In this document: positions 33,136 through 41,967 of the stretch, piece by piece | How positions within the stretch are numbered: the stretch's first letter is position 1 | How the letters are laid out: every line of letters starts with the position of its first letter | NCBI GenBank assembly: GCA_964250755.1 | Contig: CAXUHB010000010.1 | Span: 1-64,000 of the forward strand | Source: DASWOJ01 sp964250755 | GTDB taxonomy: Bacteria; Pseudomonadota; Alphaproteobacteria; Acetobacterales; Acetobacteraceae | Direction of reading: 5' to 3' | Length of the DNA: 64,000 bases | Notes under the pieces: model-generated | Seen by the model: the letters and a program-made list of their open reading frames with translations, nothing else | The model's database searches: none | What the model was told of the DNA's origin: nothing | Made by a program: the position numbers and the translations under genes

Positions 33136-33163
33136 CAGGCGTGGCGGAACGGGGGTGATCCGG

Positions 33164-34663
33164 TCAGGGCCGCATGCCAGGCGAGGACGACGCGCGCGGC
33201 CCCGCCTCCGCGTCGCGGCCGAACACCTGCTTCATGCGCTCGATGGCCTTGCTGAATACCTCGGACAGCTTCTCGCTCAGCTCGTCCATCACGGTCCTGC
33301 CCGGCGTGCGGCCAGGGATCCTCGATGTGGCCTCGCCGACCGAGGCGTCGGCCTGCCCGAATCGGGCGTCGAGCTGGGTGGCATCGAGCTTGCGGGCCGC
33401 GTAGTCGGCGCCGATGGCGAGCCGGTCCTTGCCATACTGCGCGCCCGCTCTCTCGACTTGGCTGTAGGCTGCGGCGAACACGCGGTCCTGCTGCAGGGCG
33501 CTGTCGAACTCGGAGCGCAGGGCCGCGTATGTCCCACCCGGCTGCATGCCGGACATCACCGCCCGCATCCCGCCGGCCTCGGTGCTGGCCGCAGCCTCGA
33601 TCTTGGCCAGCACGCCCTGGCCCGGCCCGGCCATGAAGGTCTCCAGCGCCTGCACGAGCGCCTGGCCACTTTTCTCGGACGCACGGATGAGCTGGTCGGT
33701 CCTGCCGTCGGCAAGGACCTTCTCGAACCGGCTGATGCGGCCCGCCATGCTGAACGGCGGGGCGTCCCAAGGTGGAAGCGCATCCGGGCCGGGCGCGCGC
33801 ATCCTGTCCAGGATGGAGGCCACGGCGTTCGGGGGTCTCTGCCTGCCTTCGGGCATCGCGCTGCTCGCCACCGCTGCCTGCGCCTTCTCCTGGCCATACG
33901 CCCTCTCAGGCACCTGCCCGCCTCCCCCGCCGGGCGATGGAATGGCCCGCACCTCCTCGCCGGGGCTTGTAGGTCCGGCTATGGGCTGACCCTGCTCCCT
34001 GGCCGCGGCTTGTGTCTCGGTCGCCTCTGGCCGTGGGTCCGGAGGCTGGGACAACGGGCGCTCGGGAGGGAGACGCCCATCGGGACCAGCGTCCACCCCG
34101 GCCGGAGCTGCCGGACGGGCAGCCAGCCGCACCCGGTTCGCCAGCGCCTCGACCTGCTCGCGGACCTCCTGAGTGCCCTGGTCGGCGCCCATGCCGGCGA
34201 TGATGGCGGCAGCGCGCCGGACGTCTCGCACCAGCCCGCGGTCCGCGATGTCCGGGGTGCCCTGCACCAGCGCCTCCATCTGACGGTTCTCCAGCCCGGG
34301 GCTGCTGGCCGCAAGCCGGGTCATCTCCGCGCGCAGTTGCGGCGGCATCGCCGTCGAGCCCGCGCCGACGAGCTTCTCCATGTCCTGCAAGGCGTAGGCG
34401 ACGTGGGTCCGGAACAGGGGCTGCTCGGCCCGCCCCGGTTCGGCCGCCTGCTGCGCCATGCGGTTGATCGCCCTCACCAGGCCCGCGTCCCGGTCGCCCA
34501 GCACGGCACCCGCGGCCTGCAGGCGTTGCACCAGGTCAAGCAGCGGGTCGCGTTCGGCTCTCGGCGTCTCGCTGTCCTTGGGCAAGTCTGGCTTGCCAGG
34601 GTCTGCGGCCTTGCCCGGGGCCACAGGCGCGGGGTCGCGTTGCACGGCGACGGTGTCCGACAT
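33164..34663 (-). CDS. Large hydrophilic protein of the transfer region, 499 aa
   Basis: Unrecognised. An N-terminal helical part (to about residue 190) is separated by a Pro/Gly-rich linker (about 190-255) from a second helical domain (about 270-440: ISRFEKVLADGRTDQLIRAS, FDSALQQDRVFAAAYSQVER) and an amphipathic end (LSEKLSEVFSKAIERMKQVF). No signal or membrane segment. It is the last gene of the four-gene minus-strand unit and has a strong GGAAGGAGG ribosome site. It might be a cytoplasmic substrate, scaffold or assembly factor. Confidence 0.6.
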   Translation of the reverse strand: MSDTVAVQRDPAPVAPGKAADPGKPDLPKDSETPRAERDPLLDLVQRLQAAGAVLGDRDAGLVRAINRMAQQAAEPGRAEQPLFRTHVAYALQDMEKLVGAGSTAMPPQLRAEMTRLAASSPGLENRQMEALVQGTPDIADRGLVRDVRRAAAIIAGMGADQGTQEVREQVEALANRVRLAARPAAPAGVDAGPDGRLPPERPLSQPPDPRPEATETQAAAREQGQPIAGPTSPGEEVRAIPSPGGGGGQVPERAYGQEKAQAAVASSAMPEGRQRPPNAVASILDRMRAPGPDALPPWDAPPFSMAGRISRFEKVLADGRTDQLIRASEKSGQALVQALETFMAGPGQGVLAKIEAAASTEAGGMRAVMSGMQPGGTYAALRSEFDSALQQDRVFAAAYSQVERAGAQYGKDRLAIGADYAARKLDATQLDARFGQADASVGEATSRIPGRTPGRTVMDELSEKLSEVFSKAIERMKQVFGRDAEAGPRASSSPGMRP

Positions 34664-34687
34664 GATCGCCTCCTTCCGGGTGCCCGC

Positions 34688-35851
34688 CTATTGCGAGGCC
34701 ATCTGCGGGCTGGGCATGGAGGGGGCGGGCTTGCGCTCGGCCTCGGCCGCCGTAGCCAGCAGCGCGGCGTTGAGGGCAGCGTTCTGCTGGGCCACCTTGA
34801 GGTTGGCGAGCAGGAGGGTGTTGGTCTGCGCCAGCTCGCTTGCGATCTCGCGCTGCACGCTGGCCGGCGGCATCCCCTGCAGGGCCGCCGCGTAGGCGAC
34901 GTTGCCCGCGCGCCGGTTGACGTCCAGTTCCAGCGCCCCGAACCAGGACGACTTCTCGGTCTGCGTCAGCCCCTGGTCGGCCTGCTGCTGCTTCTGCTCG
35001 GCGGTGAGCGAGACGGACTCGGTGCGGGAAGCGATGATGTCGTTCACCACGTCGCGGGCCAGCGACATCTTGGCGTTGTAGCTGCGGCGCCGGGCCTCGG
35101 CGTCCTGCCCGGCGACGGAGGTGAGGGCGTCGCCGCGCGACGCGGCGGGTACGATCGGCTGCACCAGGTTGGTCGCGTAGTCGTTGGCGGCGTTCACGCC
35201 GTCCTGGCCGGCGTAGGCCGGCACCCCCATCAGGCTCGATGCCCGCTGGTCGAGGTTCTCCCGGGCCGCGTTGACCGCGCACAGGCCCGCGTTGGCCTCG
35301 TTCTGCGAGCAGTAGCGGGACAGGTGCAGCTGGGTGATGGCCGCTGCCGCCTGGCCCTGGCCGGCGTAGGCCGGCGTGCCGGGACCAGCCTCGCCGCGGC
35401 GGTCCGTGACCTGGCCGATGGCGGTGCGGACCCGCCAGGACTGCCCGGCCGACACCGTGATGGCCTGCCCCATGTTGAGCGCGACGCAGGCTTGCGGGGA
35501 CAGGGTGTGCTCATCGCGGAGTCCCGCGTTGCGCAGGTCGCGCTGGTAGGTGGCCATCGCGGTGTTGGAGGCGTCGGTTATCTGCTGGTGCGCCCCGACC
35601 TGGGCCTTGGCGTAGTTGGCGGTCTGGGTGAAGCCGTCCGTCAGCTTGTCGCTGAGCAGGTTGCCGATGTTGGTGAACTTGTCTTCCAGCTTGGTGATCG
35701 AGTTGGTGATGGCGTTCTGCGCCTGGGTCAGCAGGAAGTGCGTGATGGCGTCGAAGGTCGGCCACTCCGCGAAGGCCGGGGTGGCGTTGAACAGCACGCC
35801 GCCGAGCACGATGCCGGCGGCGGTGGAGGTGGCGAGCAGGGACTTGCGCAT
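34688..35851 (-). CDS. Secreted protein of the transfer region, 387 aa (TraW-like position)
   Basis: Clear signal peptide (MRKSLLATSTAAGIVLGGVL then TPAFA). The mature part is helical and rich in Gln/Ala/Asn (HFLLTQAQNAITNSITKLED and TNTLLLANLKVAQQNAALNA), a composition like VirB5-type minor pilin proteins. A short near-repeat, PAYAGQGQ and PAYAGQDG, lies about 45 residues apart, with three Cys between (CSQNEANAGLC). In IncI plasmids traW lies next to traY (dotA); by position this could play that role, but the identity is unproven. Confidence 0.65.
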   Translation of the reverse strand: MRKSLLATSTAAGIVLGGVLFNATPAFAEWPTFDAITHFLLTQAQNAITNSITKLEDKFTNIGNLLSDKLTDGFTQTANYAKAQVGAHQQITDASNTAMATYQRDLRNAGLRDEHTLSPQACVALNMGQAITVSAGQSWRVRTAIGQVTDRRGEAGPGTPAYAGQGQAAAAITQLHLSRYCSQNEANAGLCAVNAARENLDQRASSLMGVPAYAGQDGVNAANDYATNLVQPIVPAASRGDALTSVAGQDAEARRRSYNAKMSLARDVVNDIIASRTESVSLTAEQKQQQADQGLTQTEKSSWFGALELDVNRRAGNVAYAAALQGMPPASVQREIASELAQTNTLLLANLKVAQQNAALNAALLATAAEAERKPAPSMPSPQMASQ

Positions 35852-35861
35852 GGGGCCGCTC

Positions 35862-36410
35862 CTAGTAGTTGACGCCGCTGGGCATGGCGCTGCCGTAGCC
35901 GGTGGGCGCGAGGCCGGAGCCGGACAAATAGAGGCCGCTCATGTTGCTGCCGCCGCCGAGGCTGGTGCCGATGCTGCCGATCGCCGCCCCGCCGCCGCCG
36001 AAGCTGAGCTTGGGGCAGAAGGAGCCGCCCCCCAGGCCGCCGAAGCCGACGTTGAACCCGGTGATGGTGATGCCGCACTGCACGGAGCCGATGGCGTTCT
36101 GCCAGGCGCTGGTGGCCGCGGCGCAGATCTTGCCCTCGACCGAGCTGAGCAGCGAGGCCGGGTCGAGCAGGTTGGTCAGCACGTTCAGCCCGACGCCGTT
36201 GAAGAAGTTGTCGAGGCAGGACAGCGTGGTGACGCTCCTGGGCTGCTTGATGGTCTGGTCGTCGGCCTGGATGCGCGCCGACACGGCGCTGGCGGCTGCC
36301 TGGGCCAGGGTGGTGCAACCCGTGTCGTCGCCGGCACGGGCGGTGAGCGGAAGGCAGGCAGCGGACACGGCCGCGGCGAGCAGGGCGTTGCGCAGTGGGG
36401 TGCAGGTCAT
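35862..36410 (-). CDS. Secreted Cys/Gly-rich protein, 182 aa
   Basis: The start at 36410 overlaps the upstream stop (ATGA). A signal peptide (MTCTPLRNALLAAAVSAACL) precedes a domain with five or six cysteines (DTGCTTLAQ, LSCLDNFF, KICAAATS, VQCGITI, SFCPKLSF) and a flexible Gly/Ser-rich end with repeated GGG. It looks like a disulfide-bonded periplasmic or surface protein and could be a client of the TrbB-like protein. No family recognised. Confidence 0.65.
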   Translation of the reverse strand: MTCTPLRNALLAAAVSAACLPLTARAGDDTGCTTLAQAAASAVSARIQADDQTIKQPRSVTTLSCLDNFFNGVGLNVLTNLLDPASLLSSVEGKICAAATSAWQNAIGSVQCGITITGFNVGFGGLGGGSFCPKLSFGGGGAAIGSIGTSLGGGSNMSGLYLSGSGLAPTGYGSAMPSGVNY

Positions 36411-36877
36411 GTGGGCTTCTCCTGGTTGCCGGCCGCCTTGCAGGCGGCGAGCAGGATGGCGATGCGGTCGGGACTGAACAGGCGCTCCAAGACCTGGCGC
36501 CGGTGCAGGTCCGCGATCCAGGCGTCGAGGAACGGGCCGGCGCCGGACGGATCGGGCTCGGTCAGGCGCTCCAGCAGGGCGTGCGTCTCGGCGAAGCCGC
36601 CCTCGGCCAGCCAGTGCAGCAGGCGCAGGCGCCGCGGGCCGCCGATGTGGGCCATCACCGTGCGCAACCCCGACGCCGCCGGGTCGCCGAGCAGCAGCGC
36701 CTCCAGCGGCACGGGTGCGCTGGCGTGGACGGCATCTAGCGTCGCGCCGAAGGCGACCACCGACGGCAGCACGCCGGCCTCCTCCTCCGGTGGCCTCCGC
36801 TGGCCGACGTGCGCCACGTCCTCCGAGCCGTAGGTGTCGAGCCAACGCTCTATGGCGTCGACCGTCAGGTCCGGCAT
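36407..36877 (-). CDS. Cytoplasmic protein heading the minus-strand transfer unit, 156 aa
   Basis: Start at 36877 (MPDLTVDAIERWLDTYG) follows a GAGGAGGA ribosome site; earlier in-frame ATG lacks one. The sequence is helical and Leu/Arg-rich (LRTVMAHIGGPRRLRLLHWL, FLDAWIADLHRRQVLERLF). No export signal. It shares a four-base overlap with the secreted protein that follows, and might be a small chaperone for it; that is only inference from order. Confidence 0.6.
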   Translation of the reverse strand: MPDLTVDAIERWLDTYGSEDVAHVGQRRPPEEEAGVLPSVVAFGATLDAVHASAPVPLEALLLGDPAASGLRTVMAHIGGPRRLRLLHWLAEGGFAETHALLERLTEPDPSGAGPFLDAWIADLHRRQVLERLFSPDRIAILLAACKAAGNQEKPT

Positions 36878-36928
36878 TGCCTTCCTCCTCCTCGTCAGGG
36901 AGCAGGGTTGCCGCACCGCCTTGCGAAC
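36878..36928 (-). promoter_or_regulatory. Leader with GTTCGCAA motif, minus-strand four-gene unit
   Basis: GTTCGCAAGG (complement, core 36921-36928) lies 44 bases before the start at 36877. Only a weak stem can be drawn here (CTCC near 36888 with GGAG at 36899-36902), and on the message its 3' arm is GGAG in the ribosome site. The motif is convincing, the hairpin is not. Confidence 0.45.
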
Positions 36929-36939
36929 CACGCCAACGG

Positions 36940-37347
36940 TCAGCGCAGGATCAGCACCGAACTCGTCCCTGTGACGACGCGCAGGCCGAGGGGCTGGACG
37001 GCAGCCGCCAGCACGCGGTTCCAGGGTTGGCCTCCGGACCAGTCCACGGTGCCTGCGGGGTCCACGCCGGCACCGAAGCGCACCGTCATGGCCGGGGGCA
37101 CGATCTGCCGCGCCGCGAAACCCAGCGAGACCGAATGGCCGAAGCCTTGCGCCACTCGGAAGCGGGGTGCTGGTGGACGGCGGCGGATGGGAGGCCCGGC
37201 TTCTGGCGCGAGCGGAGCCGCGCTGCCAGAGGCCAGCGGTTCGGGGGGTTGCCCGGGACTGATCCGGAAGTCGGCCCTCGCGATCCCGGGCTGCCCAACC
37301 AGGAAGGCTGCTCCCAAGAGCACAAGGATCGGAAGGTGGGTTCGCAT
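36940..37347 (-). CDS. Secreted protein with TcpQ/PilL-like C-terminal domain
   Basis: 135 residues. Signal peptide (MRTHLPILVLLGAAFLVGQP then GIARA), a proline-rich linker, and a C-terminal domain of about 70 residues: FGHSVSLGFAARQIVPPAMT, VDWSGGQPWNRVL, LGLRVVTGTSSVLIL. The pattern (FA-x-RQIVP, V-x-W-x-GG-x-PW, LGL near the end) is that of TcpQ and the short secretin-associated domain also related to DotD. It probably binds an outer-membrane component. Start at 37347 follows GAGAGG. Confidence 0.7.
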   Translation of the reverse strand: MRTHLPILVLLGAAFLVGQPGIARADFRISPGQPPEPLASGSAAPLAPEAGPPIRRRPPAPRFRVAQGFGHSVSLGFAARQIVPPAMTVRFGAGVDPAGTVDWSGGQPWNRVLAAAVQPLGLRVVTGTSSVLILR

Positions 37348-37396
37348 TGGTGCCTCTCTCGCCACTGGTGACAGGCTATGCGGCCCAGTTGCGAAC
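37348..37396 (-). promoter_or_regulatory. Leader with GTTCGCAA motif, TcpQ-like gene
   Basis: GTTCGCAA (complement of 37389-37396) lies 42 bases before the start. Between them only a short GCCT/AGGC stem is possible, its 3' part touching the GAGAGG ribosome site. The position and motif match the other leaders. Confidence 0.5.
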
Positions 37397-37811
37397 GACA
37401 GCGCCACTCAACGTGGTGGGGCAGTCGCATGGCATGAGCGCCCACGCCCTGCTGTGTGGCGCGGAGTATGGCGTCGCCAAGGATGCCAGTCTCCTCTCCC
37501 CTGGACATGCTGACCCGATACCTCGCCGCGCTGAACGCATGGATGCAGGCCCTATGGCCGCGCCTAGTCCAGTCCCCGCCGGTCGCGCGACGGTTGCATC
37601 CTTGTTTGCTGTGCTCCTCCCGGCGGCGGACAGCGACGATGCACACCAGAGTCATGCTGGGTGAGAGAAGATCCATCTACGAAAGCGGGAGGTTGAGGCA
37701 GAGTTCTGACGGCAAGACCGGCCTGACGCTCCCTCGCAGGTTGCACATCGCACGGGGCGACTCTTTTCCACTTGAAGCACGAAATCGCGTTGTGGCAAGG
37801 AGGGGCTAACA
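37397..37811. other. Divergent intergenic region between the two halves of the transfer cluster
   Basis: About 400 bases without a supported gene. Minus-strand transfer units leave to the left and the regulator gene starts at the right end. A likely ribosome site for that gene (AAGGAGGGG) is at 37799-37807. I see no second GTTCGCAA site in it. Confidence 0.4.
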
Positions 37812-38747
37812 ATGAGCGAACATATAGGGAACAATCGGATGCTTGAAGGTGGCCTGGCGTCGATCGGAGGTGAGCGTGGTGCAGCGCGTCGAGAGTCTGC
37901 TGGCAGCCTGCCAGCCACTGGGCTGGCTGGGAATGCACCCAGTGCCCCCTCGGCGCTGTGTCTCGCGCTGGGCGGGATCATCGGCGCCGGGCACAGCCTC
38001 CTGGCGATCTGCTTCCTGTTCGGCGTCGCGCCCGAATGGCTGCTTGGACAAGTGGTCGCGCTCGGCTTGCCGACGCCGTCCGATCGGCCCTTGCGCACGG
38101 CCACGGGACGCAACCCGTGGACGCCCGGGCAGGTCCAGCAACTCGTCCAGCTCTGGCCGGGCAGCCTGTTCGCCACCTGCATCGCCCAGCGGATCGGCCG
38201 CACGCCGGCCTCCGTGCGCTACAAGGCGAAGTGGCTTGGCCTGGCGAGCCGGAAGCGTGCCGACCTCGTGCGCGCTGTCCCGGACGGGTCCCTGCTTCCC
38301 CTGCTTCCCCCAGCGCCACCACCGCCTTTCCAGCACCGAGGCGGCCGGAAGAAGCTCGCCCTGCGCGTCGGACAGGACCGCGAGTACACCGTCGAGGAGT
38401 TCAAGGAGACCGGTCAGCGCTGGTTCGCGGGCCAGCACGCCGACGGCATCGCCCACGACCTGAACCGCCGGCCGAAGCAGGTGTCGAACCTGGCCGACCG
38501 GATCGAACTGCCTCCACGCCACAGCAGCAGGAACCAGCTCACCATGGACTACGACCCGAACCGCCGCCTGGAGGCGTTCGCACGGCAGCAGTTCGTCCTC
38601 CGCCAGTGCCTGGCGGGTGGCAACTGGTTCTGGAGCCCCAAGAACGGGCCGCGCATCTCCAAGGCCACACGCGACTCGAAGACCTGGAAGGAGAAGACGG
38701 GCGGCATTGATGACGCGACCGGTGGCGGGCCAGGAGGCGTCGACTAG
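37812..38747 (+). CDS. Two-HTH DNA-binding regulator, GcrA/SANT-like
   Basis: 311 residues. Residues about 99-148 read NPWTPGQVQQLVQLWPGSLF, then CIAQRIGRTPASVRYKAKWLGLASRKR in overlapping form, the Trp-x-x-x-x-Val plus R-x-x-A-S-V-R pattern of GcrA-type and SANT-like HTH domains. A related second unit follows at about 192-240 (YTVEEFKETGQRWFAGQHAD, IAHDLNRRPKQVSNLADRIE). A hydrophobic stretch near 52-72 is part of an unknown N-terminal domain. It sits centrally in the transfer cluster and itself lacks the GTTCGCAA motif, so it is the best candidate to control the motif-bearing units. Confidence 0.7.
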   Translation: MSEHIGNNRMLEGGLASIGGERGAARRESAGSLPATGLAGNAPSAPSALCLALGGIIGAGHSLLAICFLFGVAPEWLLGQVVALGLPTPSDRPLRTATGRNPWTPGQVQQLVQLWPGSLFATCIAQRIGRTPASVRYKAKWLGLASRKRADLVRAVPDGSLLPLLPPAPPPPFQHRGGRKKLALRVGQDREYTVEEFKETGQRWFAGQHADGIAHDLNRRPKQVSNLADRIELPPRHSSRNQLTMDYDPNRRLEAFARQQFVLRQCLAGGNWFWSPKNGPRISKATRDSKTWKEKTGGIDDATGGGPGGVD

Positions 38748-38902
38748 CCTGCATGCCGGCCGCGGTCGCGGCCATCTCGTGCCAGCAGCTCATCATCCCC
38801 GCCGAGTGACAACGTGATGCCGGCGCTCCGTCCCGGCTTCCAACCCAGGTGAACACGCTTCCGACCGAATCGGCGCAAGCCGGCTGACGTTCCTGAGCTT
38901 GC

Positions 38903-38951
38903 CTTCGCAAAGCCTGCTCTCGTTCGCAACGGCGGCCCGCACGCTGCGGGC
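38903..38951 (+). promoter_or_regulatory. Structured leader of dotI-dotH-dotG
   Basis: Two copies of the motif: CTTCGCAA (38903-38910, 42 bases from the ATG) and GTTCGCAA (38922-38929). A perfect hairpin, GCCCGCA (38935-38941) with TGCGGGC (38945-38951), has a 3-base loop and abuts the ATG. The ribosome site here is poor (GCGGG) and lies inside the hairpin. Confidence 0.65.
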
Positions 38952-39581
38952 ATGAAGAACCAGTCCCAGGCGGTTGACCGCAAGCTCTCCGACCCCGAGT
39001 TCAGCCAGGCGCTGCTCCGGCGGTCCTTCCTTGTCCAGTCCGTCCTGGCGGCCGGCATCGTCGGCCTGGTAGCCGACCGCATCTGGATGAGCCACCACCC
39101 GCCGCAACCCAAGTTCTTCTACACGGACGGCAAGGGCACGCCCTACGAGATCCAGCCGCTCGACGCGCCCGTGATGGCGGAGGCCGACCTGCTGACATGG
39201 ACCACGCGGTCCATCGTCGCGGCCTACACCGTCAACTTCAGCGAATACCGCGACCAGCTCAGCCGGGCGGCGGCGCACTTCACCATACGCGGCTGGAACA
39301 GCTTTGGGGCCGCGTTCATCCGCACCGGAAACTTCGAGAAGCTCAAGGCCGCGCGCCTGGTGGCAACCGCGGTGCCCGAGAAGGCCGCCACGATCCGCGA
39401 GCGCGCCGTCATCGGCGGCGTGCTCACCTACAAGATCGAGCTGCCCCTGCTCGTCACTTACGAGAACGAGAACAACTCGCCGTCGCAGCACCTGCTGGTC
39501 ACGGTGCTGGTCGTGCGCGCGATCGAGACGCAGCACCCTGACGGCATCGCCATCGACCAGATCAACGCCCCTCCCGTCTGA
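38952..39581 (+). CDS. dotI: DotI/IcmL (TraM) type IVB secretion protein
   Basis: 209 residues. N-terminal cytoplasmic helix (QSQAVDRKLSDPEFSQALLR), one membrane helix (about residues 26-44), and a periplasmic domain with the NTF2/VirB8-like fold of DotI: FYTDGKGTPYEIQPLDAPVM, ADLLTWTTRSIVAAYTVNFS, FEKLKAARLVATAVPE. Known DotI forms an inner-membrane ring at the base of the channel. It is first in an operon with dotH and dotG, the conserved order of IncI traM-N-O and Legionella icmL-K-E. Confidence 0.92.
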   Translation: MKNQSQAVDRKLSDPEFSQALLRRSFLVQSVLAAGIVGLVADRIWMSHHPPQPKFFYTDGKGTPYEIQPLDAPVMAEADLLTWTTRSIVAAYTVNFSEYRDQLSRAAAHFTIRGWNSFGAAFIRTGNFEKLKAARLVATAVPEKAATIRERAVIGGVLTYKIELPLLVTYENENNSPSQHLLVTVLVVRAIETQHPDGIAIDQINAPPV

Positions 39582-39590
39582 GGACCCGCC

Positions 39591-40577
39591 ATGCGCCACC
39601 TTCTCCTCGCCTCATGCCTGCTTCTGCCCGCTGCGGCCTTGGCCCAGGGCACGTTCGGTGCTCCCGGGCAGGGCGGCCCCTCGCCGGGCGGCCAGGCCGC
39701 CACGCCGCCCGGCGAGCCCGGCACCGACGACCCGGCGTTCCGGGGCGGCATGCAGGCCACGCCCGGACTGATGCTGACGCCGGACATGATCCGCGAGCTG
39801 AGTCGCCGGTTCCGCGAGGTGCAGACGGCGCGCGAAGAGGGCATGGCGCCGTCCATCGCCAGCCCGGTCACGCGCTCGGTCAACGCCTCGCTTGGTCCGG
39901 GCGGGGCTACCAGCATCATCCAGGCTGTGCAGGGTTACCCGACTGCCATCGCTTTCCTGGACAGCACCGGCCAACCCTGGCCCATCGTCTGGGACACCAA
40001 CAGCAACCCGGCCAGCGACGGCGGACCCGGCAACCCCGCAGCGGGCGGGGCCGGGGGGCCGGCCGTGCAGGCGGTCGGCTTCGACGTGAAGGTGCCGGTG
40101 AAGGGCAGCAACGTGCTGCAGATCGCGCCGCGCTCCTCCATCCCGCGCGGCGGCATCCTGGTGAACCTGCAGGGCGCCCCCGCGCCGCTCAGCTTCATGG
40201 TGGTGGGCGGGCGCGACCGCTACGACGCGCGCGTGGACGTCAGGGTCGCCGACCGCGGCCCGAACGCGCGGGCCGCGATCCTCACCCGGCCGAACACGCC
40301 CGAGACGGGGGCGCCCTACCTGACGGCCATGCTCGACGGCGCGCCCCCGGCAGAGGCGGTGCCGCTCCAGGTCACGGGCGTGTCGCCCGACGACGTGCGG
40401 GCCTGGCGCCTGGGCGACAAGGTCTACCTGCGCACGCCCTACACCCTGCTGTCTCCGGAGTGGGTCGCCTCCGAGCGCGGCCAGGGCGGCGTGTCGATCT
40501 ACGCCCTGCCGTCCACCCCCGTCGTCCTTCTCTCAACCCAGGGCCGGTCCGTTGCGGCCCGCCTGACGGAGCAGTAG
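39591..40577 (+). CDS. dotH: DotH/IcmK (TraN) outer-membrane core protein
   Basis: 328 residues. Signal peptide (MRHLLLASCLLLPAAALAQG), a Gly/Pro-rich linker, LTPDMIRELSRRFREVQTAR, and the conserved DotH body with GYPTAIAFLDSTGQPWPI, AVGFDVKVPVKGSNVLQIAP and APAPLSFMVVGGRDRYDARV. DotH with DotC and DotD forms the outer-membrane part of the type IVB core complex. Nine bases after dotI, two before dotG; clearly one operon. Confidence 0.93.
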   Translation: MRHLLLASCLLLPAAALAQGTFGAPGQGGPSPGGQAATPPGEPGTDDPAFRGGMQATPGLMLTPDMIRELSRRFREVQTAREEGMAPSIASPVTRSVNASLGPGGATSIIQAVQGYPTAIAFLDSTGQPWPIVWDTNSNPASDGGPGNPAAGGAGGPAVQAVGFDVKVPVKGSNVLQIAPRSSIPRGGILVNLQGAPAPLSFMVVGGRDRYDARVDVRVADRGPNARAAILTRPNTPETGAPYLTAMLDGAPPAEAVPLQVTGVSPDDVRAWRLGDKVYLRTPYTLLSPEWVASERGQGGVSIYALPSTPVVLLSTQGRSVAARLTEQ

Positions 40578-40579
40578 CC

Positions 40580-41839
40580 ATGTCCGGTTCCATCCCCAGA
40601 ACACCCTTCGCCCGCGTGCTCAGCGGCGCCGGCAGCGCCGGCCCGCGGCGCCTGCTGATGCTGGGCGGGTCGGCCGTCCTCATCCTTGGGGCGGTGGCTG
40701 CCGTCATGGTCACGAGCGCCAACCGCGAGCAGGCGTCCAACATCGCCGCCGCGCCGAAGACCGACCCGCTGCCGGGCGGCAGGCACACGACGCCGGAGTA
40801 CGGCAGGCTGGCGGTGCAGCACGACCAGGACGTCGCGCGCCGCGCCGCGGCAGCGGGGGAAAGCTCGGTCGCCTCCCTGCCGGGCACCGCCTCGGCCCCG
40901 CGCGTGACGCGCGAGCAGCCGCCTGTTGCAGCCGTGCAGGCCGATCCGCCCCGTGCCTCCTTCGCCGAGACCGGAGCGGTCGCGCCTCCGATCCGACAGC
41001 AGTTCGCGCAGGCGCCGCCTGCCGCGCAGACCGGCGCCGCTCAGCAGCGGCAAGGGGAGGACCCGCAGGTCAAGGCCTACCAGCTTGCCATCGGCCAGAT
41101 GCTCGCGGGCTGGGGGTCGAAGGCCCAGGCCACGGAGATCGTGCTCAAGCCCGAGGACGAGCAGCGGGCAGCCGGAGGGGCCGGATCGGGCCTCGGCCAG
41201 GGAGGCAGGCAGGTGCCGGTCCAGAACGCGGCCGTGCAAGGCCCGGTCCCGAATGCGCCGCGGCTCGCTGGCCGGTCCAGTGGCCGGGTGCTGATGCCGG
41301 CCGGGCGGGGCATCTACGCCCGCACGGTGCTGGCGGCCAGTTCCGACCAGGGCGGGCCGGTCGTGGTCGAGGCCCTGTCGGGTCCGGTCGCCGGCAGCCG
41401 CATGACGGGAAGTTTCGAGCGGCGCGAGGACCGCTTGGTGGTGCGCCTCGACAGCCTGACGCTGCCCAGCGGCCAGCAGCAGCGGATCAACGCGCTGGTG
41501 ACCGCGCCGGACAGCATGGAAACCTCGGTCGCGTCCAGCGTGGACCACCACTACGGCGAGCGGTTCGTCCTGCCGGTGGCCGCCGCCTTCGTGTCGGGGC
41601 TGGGCCAGGCCATCGCGCAGTCCAACACCACGTCCACCATCAGCCCGTTCGGCTCGGTGACGGGCTTCTCGCGCCTCAACCTGGGTCAGCAGGTCGGCGT
41701 CGGCGCGGGCGTGGCAGGCGCGCAGCTTGGCCAGATCCTGAAGGACTCCGCGCCCAAGGGGCCGACCGTGAGGCTGGACGCCAACGTCAACGTGGGCGTG
41801 ATCTTCCTTTCGCCGGTGGTGGAGGGAGACGGGGGCTGA
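40580..41839 (+). CDS. dotG: DotG/IcmE (TraO) core channel protein, VirB10-like
   Basis: 419 residues, of the short kind found on plasmids. N-terminal membrane helix at about residues 25-47 (LLMLGGSAVLILGAVAAVMV), a Pro/Gln-rich periplasmic linker, then the VirB10-like C-terminal domain: VLMPAGRGIYARTVLAASSD, VEALSGPVAGSRMTGSFERR, and a final VNVGVIFLSPV. Spans the envelope and lines the channel. Legionella DotG has a long repeat array between these parts that is absent here, as in IncI TraO. Confidence 0.92.
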   Translation: MSGSIPRTPFARVLSGAGSAGPRRLLMLGGSAVLILGAVAAVMVTSANREQASNIAAAPKTDPLPGGRHTTPEYGRLAVQHDQDVARRAAAAGESSVASLPGTASAPRVTREQPPVAAVQADPPRASFAETGAVAPPIRQQFAQAPPAAQTGAAQQRQGEDPQVKAYQLAIGQMLAGWGSKAQATEIVLKPEDEQRAAGGAGSGLGQGGRQVPVQNAAVQGPVPNAPRLAGRSSGRVLMPAGRGIYARTVLAASSDQGGPVVVEALSGPVAGSRMTGSFERREDRLVVRLDSLTLPSGQQQRINALVTAPDSMETSVASSVDHHYGERFVLPVAAAFVSGLGQAIAQSNTTSTISPFGSVTGFSRLNLGQQVGVGAGVAGAQLGQILKDSAPKGPTVRLDANVNVGVIFLSPVVEGDGG

Positions 41840-41867
41840 CCAAGAGGGCGCGACGCACGCCGGGTCG

Positions 41868-41900
41868 GGCCTTGCCCACGCTTGCGTAGGCAAGCCCCCT
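41868..41900 (+). terminator. Candidate terminator after dotG
   Basis: GGGCCTTGCC pairs with GGCAAGCCCC (nine of ten positions) around a loop of about 12 bases, followed by CCCCCTTT. The stem lies 28 bases after the dotG stop and before the separate leader of the next unit. The short T run makes it weak. Confidence 0.4.
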
Positions 41901-41967
41901 TTGCGGCGGCACAGCGCGTCTTGTCCAAGGTGGGATGGTCGCGTCGGGCACGTCAAACCCGCGCGTC

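Noticed and set aside
33128..35872. Very long plus-strand open frame (over 900 codons) opposite two transfer genes
   Set aside because: In GC-rich DNA, antisense frames stay open by chance. The minus-strand genes have signal peptides, ribosome sites and operon structure; this one has only His/Arg/Gly-rich sequence.
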